Part shown: one piece after another, positions 9,532 to 15,756 of the stretch
How the letters are laid out: every line of letters begins with the position of its first letter
Numbering within the stretch: position 1 is the first letter of the stretch
From: Chitinophagaceae bacterium
GTDB taxonomy: Bacteria; Bacteroidota; Bacteroidia; Chitinophagales; Chitinophagaceae
Length of the DNA: 45,333 nucleotides
NCBI GenBank assembly: GCA_947371755.1
Contig: CANBQT010000024.1
Span: 1-45,333, forward strand
Direction of reading: 5' to 3'
Position numbers and translations under genes: made by a program
The notes under the pieces: model-generated
Database searches by the model: none
Seen by the model: the letters and a program-made list of their open reading frames with translations, nothing else
What the model was told of the DNA's origin: nothing

Positions 9532-10167
9532 ATGGCTAAACTTAAGAAACCTAAACACGTAGCAATAGCTGGTAATATTGGGGCTGGCAAGACCACTTTG
9601 ACTGAAATGTTGAGTAAGCATTATCGCTGGATTCCACAGTTTGAGGATGTGGATCATAATCCATACCTAATGGATTTTTATGAAGACATGCCACGCTGGA
9701 GTTTCAATTTACAGATCTACTTTTTAAATAGCAGGCTTACACAATTATTAGAAATTCATCATGGAACTGAGACTGTTATTCAGGATCGTACCATTTATGA
9801 AGACGCCAATATTTTTGCGCCGAATTTGCATGAGATGGGATTAATGAGTAAAAGAGATTTTGATAACTATTATCAATTTTTTCAGACGCTAAAAACCATG
9901 GTACAGCCGCCAGACTTAATGATTTATTTAAAGTGTTCTGTACCAACTTTGGTATCACAGATTCAGAAAAGAGGTCGTGAGTATGAAGAGAATATTCGTT
10001 TAGATTATTTGAAGCGTTTAAATGAGCATTACTCACGTTGGGTAGAGGGATATAAAGAAGGGCAATTATTGATCATTGATTGTGACAAAAATAAATTTGC
10101 CGAAAACGAGGAACATTTTGGCGAGATCATCAGCAAAGTAGACAGTATGTTATTCGGACTGTTTTAA
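9532..10167 (+). CDS. Deoxynucleoside kinase (deoxyadenosine/deoxyguanosine kinase type)
   Basis: Phosphorylates deoxynucleosides with ATP in the salvage pathway. The 211-residue protein shows the P-loop GNIGAGKTT at residues 14-22, the DRTIYEDA version of the family's DRS motif in the middle (catalytic/sensor region), and an arginine-rich lid region near IQKRGREYEENI. Length and order fit the bacterial dAK/dGK family rather than thymidine kinase. Substrate preference cannot be read with certainty. It is the last gene of the trpS transcription direction and is followed by a strong intrinsic terminator 17 bases after its stop. Confidence 0.88.
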   Translation: MAKLKKPKHVAIAGNIGAGKTTLTEMLSKHYRWIPQFEDVDHNPYLMDFYEDMPRWSFNLQIYFLNSRLTQLLEIHHGTETVIQDRTIYEDANIFAPNLHEMGLMSKRDFDNYYQFFQTLKTMVQPPDLMIYLKCSVPTLVSQIQKRGREYEENIRLDYLKRLNEHYSRWVEGYKEGQLLIIDCDKNKFAENEEHFGEIISKVDSMLFGLF

Positions 10168-10184
10168 ATAAAGAAAATCTTATT

Positions 10185-10213
10185 AAAAAGGCCAGCTAGT
10201 AGCTGGCCTTTTT
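10185..10213 (+). terminator. Rho-independent terminator after the deoxynucleoside kinase
   Basis: Perfect 8-bp stem GGCCAGCT/AGCTGGCC (10190-10197 and 10201-10208) with a 3-base loop, preceded by five A and followed by five T. The symmetrical A and T tracts would let it work in both directions. Confidence 0.93.
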
Positions 10214-10240
10214 AATTTATTGCAGGGTTGTATATTATTT

Positions 10241-10299
10241 CCCCTCCATCGCATGCGATGGAGGGGTGCCCAAGCGGCTTAGCGATGGGCGGGGTGGTT
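10241..10299. repeat. REP-like intergenic palindromic element
   Basis: A perfect 26-bp palindrome at 10241-10266 (arms CCCCTCCATCGCA / TGCGATGGAGGGG, no loop) is followed by a second, smaller inverted repeat, GCCCA at 10268-10272 with TGGGC at 10286-10290, and then GGGGTGGTT at 10291-10299. The order GGAGGGGTG - hairpin - GGGGTGGTT recalls dispersed REP-like elements I know from Bacteroidota genomes. It is far more GC-rich than its surroundings. That it is repeated in the genome is inference. Confidence 0.6.
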
Positions 10300-10439
10300 G
10301 ACTCGTCCTTAAAAAGATTTAGCCCTCTCAAAAAAAGGTGTTTTCCCAAAAGAAAAAGCTATGACTTTTCATTTCTACCTATTATTTTTATTCCAGTTTA
10401 ATTACCCCCTCATTTTAATTACCCCTGCTAGAAAGTAAT

Positions 10440-10646
10440 TGTTTATTCCGACATAAAGGACAAGGATTGATCAGCGCAAATCTGGATTTTGGTCCCTATT
10501 TTTTACCAGACCTGTAGGCCACAGGCAGAAATAAAAAGGACGGCTGTTGGTACGAAAACCAAACTGGTAAAGCAAACCCAGACCAGCAGGATTCTGAAAC
10601 CTGGCACATTGCAGTAATAGCAAGTCAAAAACCGCTGAACATTTGA
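10440..10646 (+). pseudogene. Possible degenerate coding relic, family unknown
   Basis: One frame stays protein-like across an in-frame TAG at 10515-10517. Upstream it reads GLISANLDFGPYFLPDL before the stop; downstream (10518-10646) it gives 42 residues including DGCWYENQTGKANP and SETWHIAVIAS, ending at TGA. Composition (W, C, Y, H) looks more like protein than random AT-rich DNA. There is no credible start codon and I do not recognise a family. It may be chance. Confidence 0.22.
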
Positions 10647-10687
10647 TCCATGGTGTTAGACAGGTGAAATAATTTCAACTTTTTAAA

Positions 10688-11596
10688 ATGAAACGATTTT
10701 TCATATCACTTATATTGATAACAACTTGCTTATTTTATTTTTCTTGTAAAAGGGAGATGAATCAATTATCAAGTTTTAGGGAACAAAAAAAATATTCAGA
10801 TTCAGAATTGATAGTCATTTTTACTACAATAGGTAAACTTCATAATGAAGGTTTAGATTCAATATTCAGTCTACTTGAAAGCAATTCTGGATTTCTAAAA
10901 AGTATTCCTAATAATGATGAGAAACGAAAATTGATATACTCACTCATTAATCAATCAATTCACAATTTCATGAAGAGCAATTTGAAAGCTGAGAATACAA
11001 ATATTGACGTCATATTAAAAAGATTATTTTCTGAAAGCAAAACAGAAATTTTTTATGGAAAAGATCTTGTAACTCAGGTAAAACTTACTAAAAAAAACAC
11101 AACGCTTTCGTCTACCTACTTTTCTCTTCTTAATAAAGTTGACAGCTTAATAAATGTTAATGCTGAAGAAAAGGCATATAATAAATTAATATCAGAGAAT
11201 ATAGAATCACTTGAAGAAGACTTTGAAAAAATGCAGTTTGTGTCGAGTGTTAGCATTGCAATTCATTCTGTCAATTATTGGAAAATCAATCGCAAAAAAT
11301 GGATGTATTTATTAAATCCAAATTTTGTTGAAAAAGTTACATTGGCTGCAGATGCAAACCAAAAAACAGACCCGAATAAAGCAGGAAATGAAATTGGGAA
11401 ATCAGATGTATCGGGAATAATTTATGGAGCAGGATCTGGTTGTTTTTTTGGAGCAATTGGAGGCACTGCAACACTCCCTGGCATTGGAACAATAACTGGT
11501 TGTTTGGGTGCTGGGGCAGTTGGGGCGTTAACAGGTGGTTTAGGTAATTCAGCTAAAACAGCAGTTGATAAATTTGTGGATTGGCTTACAAAATAA
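10688..11596 (+). CDS. Unrecognised lipoprotein with glycine-zipper, bacteriocin-like C-terminus
   Basis: 302 residues, family not recognised. Residues 1-20 look like a lipoprotein signal (MKRFFISLILITTCLFYFSC) with the candidate lipidated cysteine C20 followed by KRE. Residues about 25-235 are charged, AT-biased and predicted mostly helical, with no known motif. Residues about 239-290 switch sharply to a Gly/Ala-rich, weakly hydrophobic segment with many GxxxG spacings (GAGSGCFFGAIGG, GAGAVGALTGGLG) and two cysteines, ending in a short charged tail. Such glycine zippers occur in class II bacteriocins and in membrane-inserting envelope proteins. A two-helix membrane protein follows 14 bases downstream. 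Codon use is more AT-rich than the neighbouring housekeeping genes, and REP-like elements lie on both sides. Confidence 0.75.
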   Translation: MKRFFISLILITTCLFYFSCKREMNQLSSFREQKKYSDSELIVIFTTIGKLHNEGLDSIFSLLESNSGFLKSIPNNDEKRKLIYSLINQSIHNFMKSNLKAENTNIDVILKRLFSESKTEIFYGKDLVTQVKLTKKNTTLSSTYFSLLNKVDSLINVNAEEKAYNKLISENIESLEEDFEKMQFVSSVSIAIHSVNYWKINRKKWMYLLNPNFVEKVTLAADANQKTDPNKAGNEIGKSDVSGIIYGAGSGCFFGAIGGTATLPGIGTITGCLGAGAVGALTGGLGNSAKTAVDKFVDWLTK

Positions 11597-11610
11597 CAAA
11601 AATAAATACT

Positions 11611-11781
11611 ATGACAAAAGGAATTAAAATCAAATTTGCGGTTGTTCTAATTTCGCTACTTTTTTTTAGCCTTATTGAAAAATATATCCTAAAACATGAA
11701 CTTAATTTTGGAACAATTCTAAGTGTACTTGCTAGCATTTTACCTATTACACTATTAGTGAAATTTCCAAAAAGCGATTAG
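11611..11781 (+). CDS. Small two-helix membrane protein, unknown function
   Basis: 56 residues from the ATG at 11611: MTKGIKIK, a hydrophobic helix (about 9-22), a short charged link EKYILKHELNF, a second hydrophobic helix (about 33-50) and a KFPKSD tail. The longer reading from 11581 overlaps the upstream gene and lacks a good start. With a 14-base gap it is probably co-transcribed with the lipoprotein. Small two-helix proteins placed just after a bacteriocin-like gene are often immunity proteins, but nothing in the sequence proves that. No family recognised. Confidence 0.6.
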   Translation: MTKGIKIKFAVVLISLLFFSLIEKYILKHELNFGTILSVLASILPITLLVKFPKSD

Positions 11782-11814
11782 ATAAAAGATAGTTATCACA
11801 ATTAAATGAAAAAA

Positions 11815-11990
11815 GTTAACCCTAGGCTTCAGCCTAGGGTTATGAAATTTAATGCAGATAGGGGCTTTAGCCCAAACGCTGAGTCGGTTTCTAAGATTAT
11901 GATTTATACAAATTGGAGCATTCACAACGTAAGGGCTAAAACCCAAATTCGAATAAAGTCAATGTCCCCAGCTTGAAAGCTGGGTTTAAC
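11815..11990. repeat. Inverted pair of ~58-bp REP-like elements
   Basis: Left unit 11815-11873 begins GTTAACCC, contains the hairpin AACCCTAGGC/GCCTAGGGTT (11818-11827, 11832-11841) and ends TTTAGCCC. Right unit 11933-11990 is the same design in the opposite orientation: it begins GGGCTAAA, contains the hairpin CCCAGCTT/AAGCTGGG (11967-11974, 11977-11984) and ends GGGTTTAAC. The 59-base spacer has no evident gene. Two hairpin units in head-to-head orientation with conserved outer and inner ends is the layout of a REP doublet (BIME-like). Whether copies occur elsewhere cannot be seen here. Confidence 0.65.
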
Positions 11991-11991
11991 A

Positions 11992-12047
11992 TCACTTTTC
12001 ACTTTTCACTTTTCACTTTTTACTTTTTACTTTTTACTTTTTACTTC
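11992..12047. repeat. Tandem array of eight 7-bp units overlapping a stop codon
   Basis: Eight consecutive heptamers: four TCACTTT, three TTACTTT and a final TTACTTC. The sixth-to-seventh unit boundary holds the stop codon of the minus-strand DinB-like gene (TTA at 12034-12036), so the array runs through its 3' end and encodes its last residues. Unit-number changes by slippage would only alter the final few residues and the 3' untranslated region. Confidence 0.85.
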
Positions 12048-12519
12048 CCTCAATCTCCCAAATAATCTCCAAATGATGTCTTGTGTGTATAGCCAAAAAT
12101 TGAATCATTTGTTTGAACTTAAGATTTCCCAATCCTGGATGTTTGAAAAATTGTTTCGGGTCCATTTGATGTAGATCTGCAAGTTTATTTTTTGCAACAG
12201 TTAAAAGTCCGGATAAACTTTCTACCGTATAATCGTCTTTCGGGATAACGGAATTTGGAGCTTTAGCAACTCCCCTGGGAATTTTATTTTTAGTGAATAT
12301 TACCAGTCTTTTTAAATTAAATGACCAGTTATAGTCTTTGGGATTTGATTTTGAAGTGGTATCAATGATGCCAATAAAAACAAGTAGTGAGTGGTTGATA
12401 TGCCAACCAATATTTGACGAGGAAATTGACACATTTATTGCTTCAAAATTTGGTATAGCTGCTTCCATTTGAGTTAAGAGTTTTTCTAAAGCTGAAGTGT
12501 TGATGGAATTCATATACAT
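12034..12519 (-). CDS. DinB-like / DUF1569 family protein
   Basis: 161 residues with the four-helix DinB-like pattern. The diagnostic region is near the C-terminus: HPGLGNLKF, then QFLAIHTRHHLEII, matching the DUF1569/DinB form in which histidines H-x-x-H-H bind a metal. Members are putative metal-dependent, thiol-linked transferase-like enzymes of mostly unknown substrate. Two ATGs are possible (12519 or 12513); the first is used. The last residues GSKK and the stop are supplied by the heptamer array. Its start lies 8 bases from one end of the MITE-like element that separates it from the divergent acyltransferase. Confidence 0.75.
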   Translation of the reverse strand: MYMNSINTSALEKLLTQMEAAIPNFEAINVSISSSNIGWHINHSLLVFIGIIDTTSKSNPKDYNWSFNLKRLVIFTKNKIPRGVAKAPNSVIPKDDYTVESLSGLLTVAKNKLADLHQMDPKQFFKHPGLGNLKFKQMIQFLAIHTRHHLEIIWEIEGSKK

Positions 12520-12526
12520 GTTTTAA

Positions 12527-12611
12527 TGGCACAAAGATTATATGGATAAAACGGAGTTACACGGATCTTAAATATAAGTACTAATCCATTTTAATCCTTT
12601 TCTTTGTGCCA
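12527..12611. mobile_element. 85-bp MITE-like inverted-repeat element between divergent genes
   Basis: Perfect 11-bp terminal inverted repeats, TGGCACAAAGA at 12527-12537 and TCTTTGTGCCA at 12601-12611, enclose 63 bases that contain no gene. Internal motifs such as ACGGAGTTACACGGAT recall short dispersed repeats seen in many Bacteroidota genomes. Both ends point CTTTGTGCCA toward a start codon (12519 minus, 12619 plus), so the ends may supply -7-like TTTG boxes. No transposase is encoded; mobility is inferred from shape. Confidence 0.5.
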
Positions 12612-12618
12612 AAATAAA

Positions 12619-13188
12619 ATGATGCGGAAAATATTTGTATGGTTATTTAAATGGAAGGGCTGGAAGATGGATGTAAATCTTCCAGCTAATTATGACAGAT
12701 GTGTTGTCATTGCAGCGCCGCATACTTCCAACTGGGATTTTTTATATAGCCTAGCAGTTTTTTTTCATTTCAATTTGCCCGTTAGATATTTAGCTAAGAA
12801 AGAATTGTTCAGTTGGCCTATCAAGGGTATCATGGAAAGATCAGGAGGTATGCCCGTATTTCGCCAATCAAAAAATAAGTTAGTAGATGATATGATTCAG
12901 TTATTTGCCGACCATGAAAAACTGATGCTAGCAATACCAGCTGAAGGTACCCGGGGAAGGGTGGAAAAATGGAAAACGGGGTTTTATCATGTGGCACTCG
13001 GAGCTAAAGTGCCCATTTTGTTAGGTTATCTCGATTACAAGAAAAAAATGGCTGGTTTTGGACCATTGATTTATTTGACAGGCGACCCAATTAAAGATGC
13101 AGATCAAATCAAAGACTTTTACAGAAGTATTGAGGGAAAATTTCCGGAAAAATTTAATATAGAAGGATTGGTACTTACTGCTAATTAG
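12619..13188 (+). CDS. 1-acyl-glycerol-3-phosphate acyltransferase family protein (PlsC-like)
   Basis: 189-residue membrane-associated acyltransferase that would transfer an acyl chain to a lysophospholipid or similar acceptor. Motif I HTSNWD (H35 to D40) gives the catalytic HxxxxD pair, and motif III is EGTR at 109-112 (PAEGTRGR). The protein is short relative to classic PlsC (about 240), matching the compact subgroup common in Bacteroidota whose exact acceptor is uncertain. An upstream TTG at 12604 is rejected in favour of ATG 12619; ATG 12622 is equally possible. Its 3' end overlaps the convergent receiver gene by 8 bases. Confidence 0.82.
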   Translation: MMRKIFVWLFKWKGWKMDVNLPANYDRCVVIAAPHTSNWDFLYSLAVFFHFNLPVRYLAKKELFSWPIKGIMERSGGMPVFRQSKNKLVDDMIQLFADHEKLMLAIPAEGTRGRVEKWKTGFYHVALGAKVPILLGYLDYKKKMAGFGPLIYLTGDPIKDADQIKDFYRSIEGKFPEKFNIEGLVLTAN

Positions 13189-13576
13189 CGGCTTCGGTAA
13201 TCATTTCGATCATGGCGGTTTTGTTGATGGGCTTTTCTACAAATCCGTATACATATTCATGGATCCAATCTTTTTCAAGGTCCAATGCACTACTACCACT
13301 TAAAACAATGGTCTTAATATTTTTATACCTAACTGGATCTGCAGACATCATTTGAATCACTTCATACCCATCTAAATCGGGCATATGCAAATCAAGTAAC
13401 AGTATAATTGGTTTGTCTTTAAAGCGTTCAAATAACTCTAATAATTCCTGTCCATTAGATGCTTCTACAATAGGTAAATGCAATTCCCGGAAATGGATAT
13501 TTAGCAGCAATCGATGAATAGGGTCATCATCTGCTATAATTAAAGTATATTCCAGAAATCTTTCCAAATTGTCCAT
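13181..13576 (-). CDS. Single-domain response regulator (receiver only)
   Basis: 131 residues, one CheY-like receiver and nothing else. Acidic pocket D16-D17-D18, phosphoacceptor D62 in LLLDLHMPDLDG, the serine switch position S93 (VLSGS) and the invariant K115 (VEKPIN) are all present, so it should be phosphorylatable. Without an output domain it probably acts as a phosphorelay shuttle or by protein contact. It lies 53 bases after the AraC-type regulator gene on the same strand, suggesting a shared relay with the two upstream proteins. Confidence 0.9.
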   Translation of the reverse strand: MDNLERFLEYTLIIADDDPIHRLLLNIHFRELHLPIVEASNGQELLELFERFKDKPIILLLDLHMPDLDGYEVIQMMSADPVRYKNIKTIVLSGSSALDLEKDWIHEYVYGFVEKPINKTAMIEMITEAAN

Positions 13577-13629
13577 ATCGCTTCTTAGGGGAAACGAAAA
13601 TAACTTAAAATAACAATTTTTACTAATTT

Positions 13630-14388
13630 CTATTTCTTACGTCTGGTTGAAGGCGAAAAACCGTATAAAGCCTTATAACATTTGGTAAAATAGGAAACAG
13701 AATTGAATCCCATGGTCATTGATATTTCTTTAATAGGTAAATCAGTGCTAGACAATAATAAATTGGCCTTTTCTAGTCTTCTATTAAGGATATAACGGTT
13801 AGGTGGCATTTTATAGGCTTTCTTCACAATCCTTTCGAATGTACTAACACTGAGGTTCAGGCGTTGAGAAATCTCGTGAATAGAAAGGTCTGCATCCTTT
13901 AGTAGGATTTCTTCGATGATTTTCTCGAACTCCTGCAATTGATTATTTGCAAAGCCCGGATCAATATGATTACTCAGTTCTGTTTTAATTACTTTATTCT
14001 GAATGGCTATTCTGAGTTTAATCATACTCTCCAATTTCAAATGCAGCATTTTAACATTAAATGGCTTAACGATATAATCATTGGCACCTAATGACAAACC
14101 TGTTTGAATTTGTGATTCTTGTCCGTATGCAGAAATAAATATTACTGGGGTATCTAAAAATCTGTCGTCTTGTTTTAATAAACGCAGCACTGAAAATCCA
14201 TCCATGAATCCACTAAGCATAATGTCTAGGATTACCACTTTCGGTTGATGCCTTTCCACTAAAGCCAAAACAGACTCACCATTATCGGTAGATGCGATAT
14301 TGTAGTATGGCTCTAAAAGTTCAATCAGAGTTGACCTTAATTTTTCATCATCTTCTACAATTAGGATGTTGCTTTTTTCCTGATTCAT
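13630..14388 (-). CDS. Response regulator with AraC-type DNA-binding domain
   Basis: 252 residues. Receiver at 1-125 with acidic pocket D13-D14, phosphoacceptor D55 (VVILDIMLSG), switch serine in ISAYG and K108 (YIVKPFN). A linker leads to an AraC/XylS helix-turn-helix pair at about 150-252 (LSIHEISQRLNLSVSTFER, then IKEISMTMGFNSVSYFTKCY and GFSPSTRRKK). This is the transcriptional output of the island. It starts 10 bases after the receiver-kinase gene stop. Phased direct repeats at 15596-15659 are candidate binding sites. Confidence 0.93.
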   Translation of the reverse strand: MNQEKSNILIVEDDEKLRSTLIELLEPYYNIASTDNGESVLALVERHQPKVVILDIMLSGFMDGFSVLRLLKQDDRFLDTPVIFISAYGQESQIQTGLSLGANDYIVKPFNVKMLHLKLESMIKLRIAIQNKVIKTELSNHIDPGFANNQLQEFEKIIEEILLKDADLSIHEISQRLNLSVSTFERIVKKAYKMPPNRYILNRRLEKANLLLSSTDLPIKEISMTMGFNSVSYFTKCYKALYGFSPSTRRKK

Positions 14389-14398
14389 AATGCTTATA

Positions 14399-15484
14399 TT
14401 ATTCGTTTATGGGTATACTTACTTTAGTAACAATACCATGTGGTTTATTGTTCAAAAATTCAACTTCTCCTTTTACCAAATCTGCTATTGATTTGGAAAT
14501 ATTTATGCCAATTCCTAAACCTTGTTGTTCAAAGACCTTTTTACCAAACTGGGTAAAAGGTTCATATTCCATTAATTCACTGGCGCAAGAACGGTTACCA
14601 TTATCTGCAATTGTAACAATACATTTCAAATCTTCAGATCTAACAGAAACCTGCACATGATCTCCATCATGGGAGAATTTAAAGGCGTTATCAATTAACT
14701 CTGAAAAACAGGCCTTGATTAATTCCGGGGAGAGACTAATTAATGGCTTATACTTAAGTAGTAAAGTTAAATCATTTATTCGATGATATTTTTTTGCTAT
14801 CTCAAGTGCAATTTGCCCAACGATACTACTTAATTCTGTCCTATTTTCTCCTTTATGTATTTGATTTGCAGGGCTTTGCATTTGATACCAGGTAGTAACT
14901 TTCGTTAATAAGTTAATAATCCTGTTAGCCCCAAATTCAATATAATTGAGATATTCTTCTAACAGGTCTTTATCGATGGTATCAATCTTAGATTTAATCA
15001 GATCCAAAAAGCCTATAATGGCTGTAAGAGGGTTCTTAAACTCATGCATTGTAATTAGCCCAATTGCTTGTTCTAACTTTTCAACCCGCTTTAACTCGGG
15101 CGACAATATTTGAGATTTTCTCAAAAGCCTAGTTTCAATTGCCTGTATCACTTCACTACCTCTTACAGGCTTTACTAAATAATCGTCTGCACCTTGAAGC
15201 ATGCCCGTTCTGATATCGGAATATTCAGATTTTGCTGTGAGGAATATGAAGGGCGTATAAGCATTAACGGATTCCCTGAATTGTTTAAAAAAGGCAAAAC
15301 CATCCATTTTGGGCATCATAATATCACAGAGAATAATATCGGGATTAAATTCTTTGCAAGCGTCTAGTGCCTGATAGCCATCTGCGGCAACAGCGGTCTC
15401 GAAATTATGTATCTCGAGAATCTCCTGTAGCGTCTCCACTAAACTGGGCTCATCATCCACTAACAGCACTTTTGTTTTACTCAC
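14399..15484 (-). CDS. Receiver-histidine kinase fusion protein
   Basis: 361 residues, soluble. N-terminal receiver (phosphoacceptor D54 in ILCDIMMPKMDG, K105 in YLVKPVRG) is followed by a HisKA-like dimerisation helix with H147 in MHEFKNPLTAI and a HATPase domain with N box LIDNAFKFSHDG and G2 box GLGIGINISK. The G1 box reads DNGNRS rather than the usual DxGxG, so ATP-lid geometry may be altered. The architecture suits a kinase regulated by phosphorylation of its own receiver. The start is GTG (15482-15484); no ATG is near. First gene of the minus-strand regulatory operon. Confidence 0.9.
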   Translation of the reverse strand: MSKTKVLLVDDEPSLVETLQEILEIHNFETAVAADGYQALDACKEFNPDIILCDIMMPKMDGFAFFKQFRESVNAYTPFIFLTAKSEYSDIRTGMLQGADDYLVKPVRGSEVIQAIETRLLRKSQILSPELKRVEKLEQAIGLITMHEFKNPLTAIIGFLDLIKSKIDTIDKDLLEEYLNYIEFGANRIINLLTKVTTWYQMQSPANQIHKGENRTELSSIVGQIALEIAKKYHRINDLTLLLKYKPLISLSPELIKACFSELIDNAFKFSHDGDHVQVSVRSEDLKCIVTIADNGNRSCASELMEYEPFTQFGKKVFEQQGLGIGINISKSIADLVKGEVEFLNNKPHGIVTKVSIPINE

Positions 15485-15595
15485 AGATAAAAACGATTTT
15501 ATTACACTCTACTTCACTGGGGGTACCAATGATTGGTTAAAAAGTAAAAATAACTGCTTATTTAGTTTGTATACCTAACTATGTTGGCGATTATT

Positions 15596-15659
15596 ATAAC
15601 TTATTCGGCAAATAGCTTTTTGTATATTAACACATTCGTTATATATTATAACTTATTCG
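15596..15659. promoter_or_regulatory. Three phased direct repeats, candidate AraC-type operator
   Basis: ATAACTTATTCG at 15596-15607 and again at 15648-15659, with the related TTAACACATTCG at 15627-15638. Start-to-start distances are 31 and 21 bases, close to three and two helical turns, so the sites fall on one DNA face. They lie in the 272-base divergent region between the receiver-kinase operon and the PAS kinase gene. Direct repeats about 21 bases apart are typical for AraC-family proteins, and one is encoded in this operon. Confidence 0.55.
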
Positions 15660-15745
15660 TTATTAACTATTTGAAATGAATATTTAAAGAGAATTTTGCA
15701 TGAGTTGCACTAAGTATCGATGCCGTTATTTTTAAATTAAATGCA

Positions 15746-15752
15746 TAATTTG
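15746..15752 (+). promoter_or_regulatory. Possible -7 element for the PAS kinase gene
   Basis: TAATTTG, one base shorter than TAnnTTTG, ends 4 bases before the ATG at 15757, the same near-leaderless layout seen at trpS and 24812. No convincing upstream element; weak call. Confidence 0.3.
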
Positions 15753-15756
15753 CCTC

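Larger units (their letters stand above)
10214..10687. other. 474-base region without an intact gene
   Basis: No intact reading frame with recognisable start or family is visible. It holds a REP-like palindromic element (10241-10299) and a degenerate protein-like stretch (10440-10646). The rest, including the A/T-rich part around 10310-10430, shows nothing I can name. It sits between the terminator of the trpS-side transcript and an accessory-looking lipoprotein gene. Confidence 0.7.

Noticed and set aside
11992..12047. Tandem array considered as a CRISPR
   Set aside because: Units are 7 bp with no spacers and no cas genes nearby.
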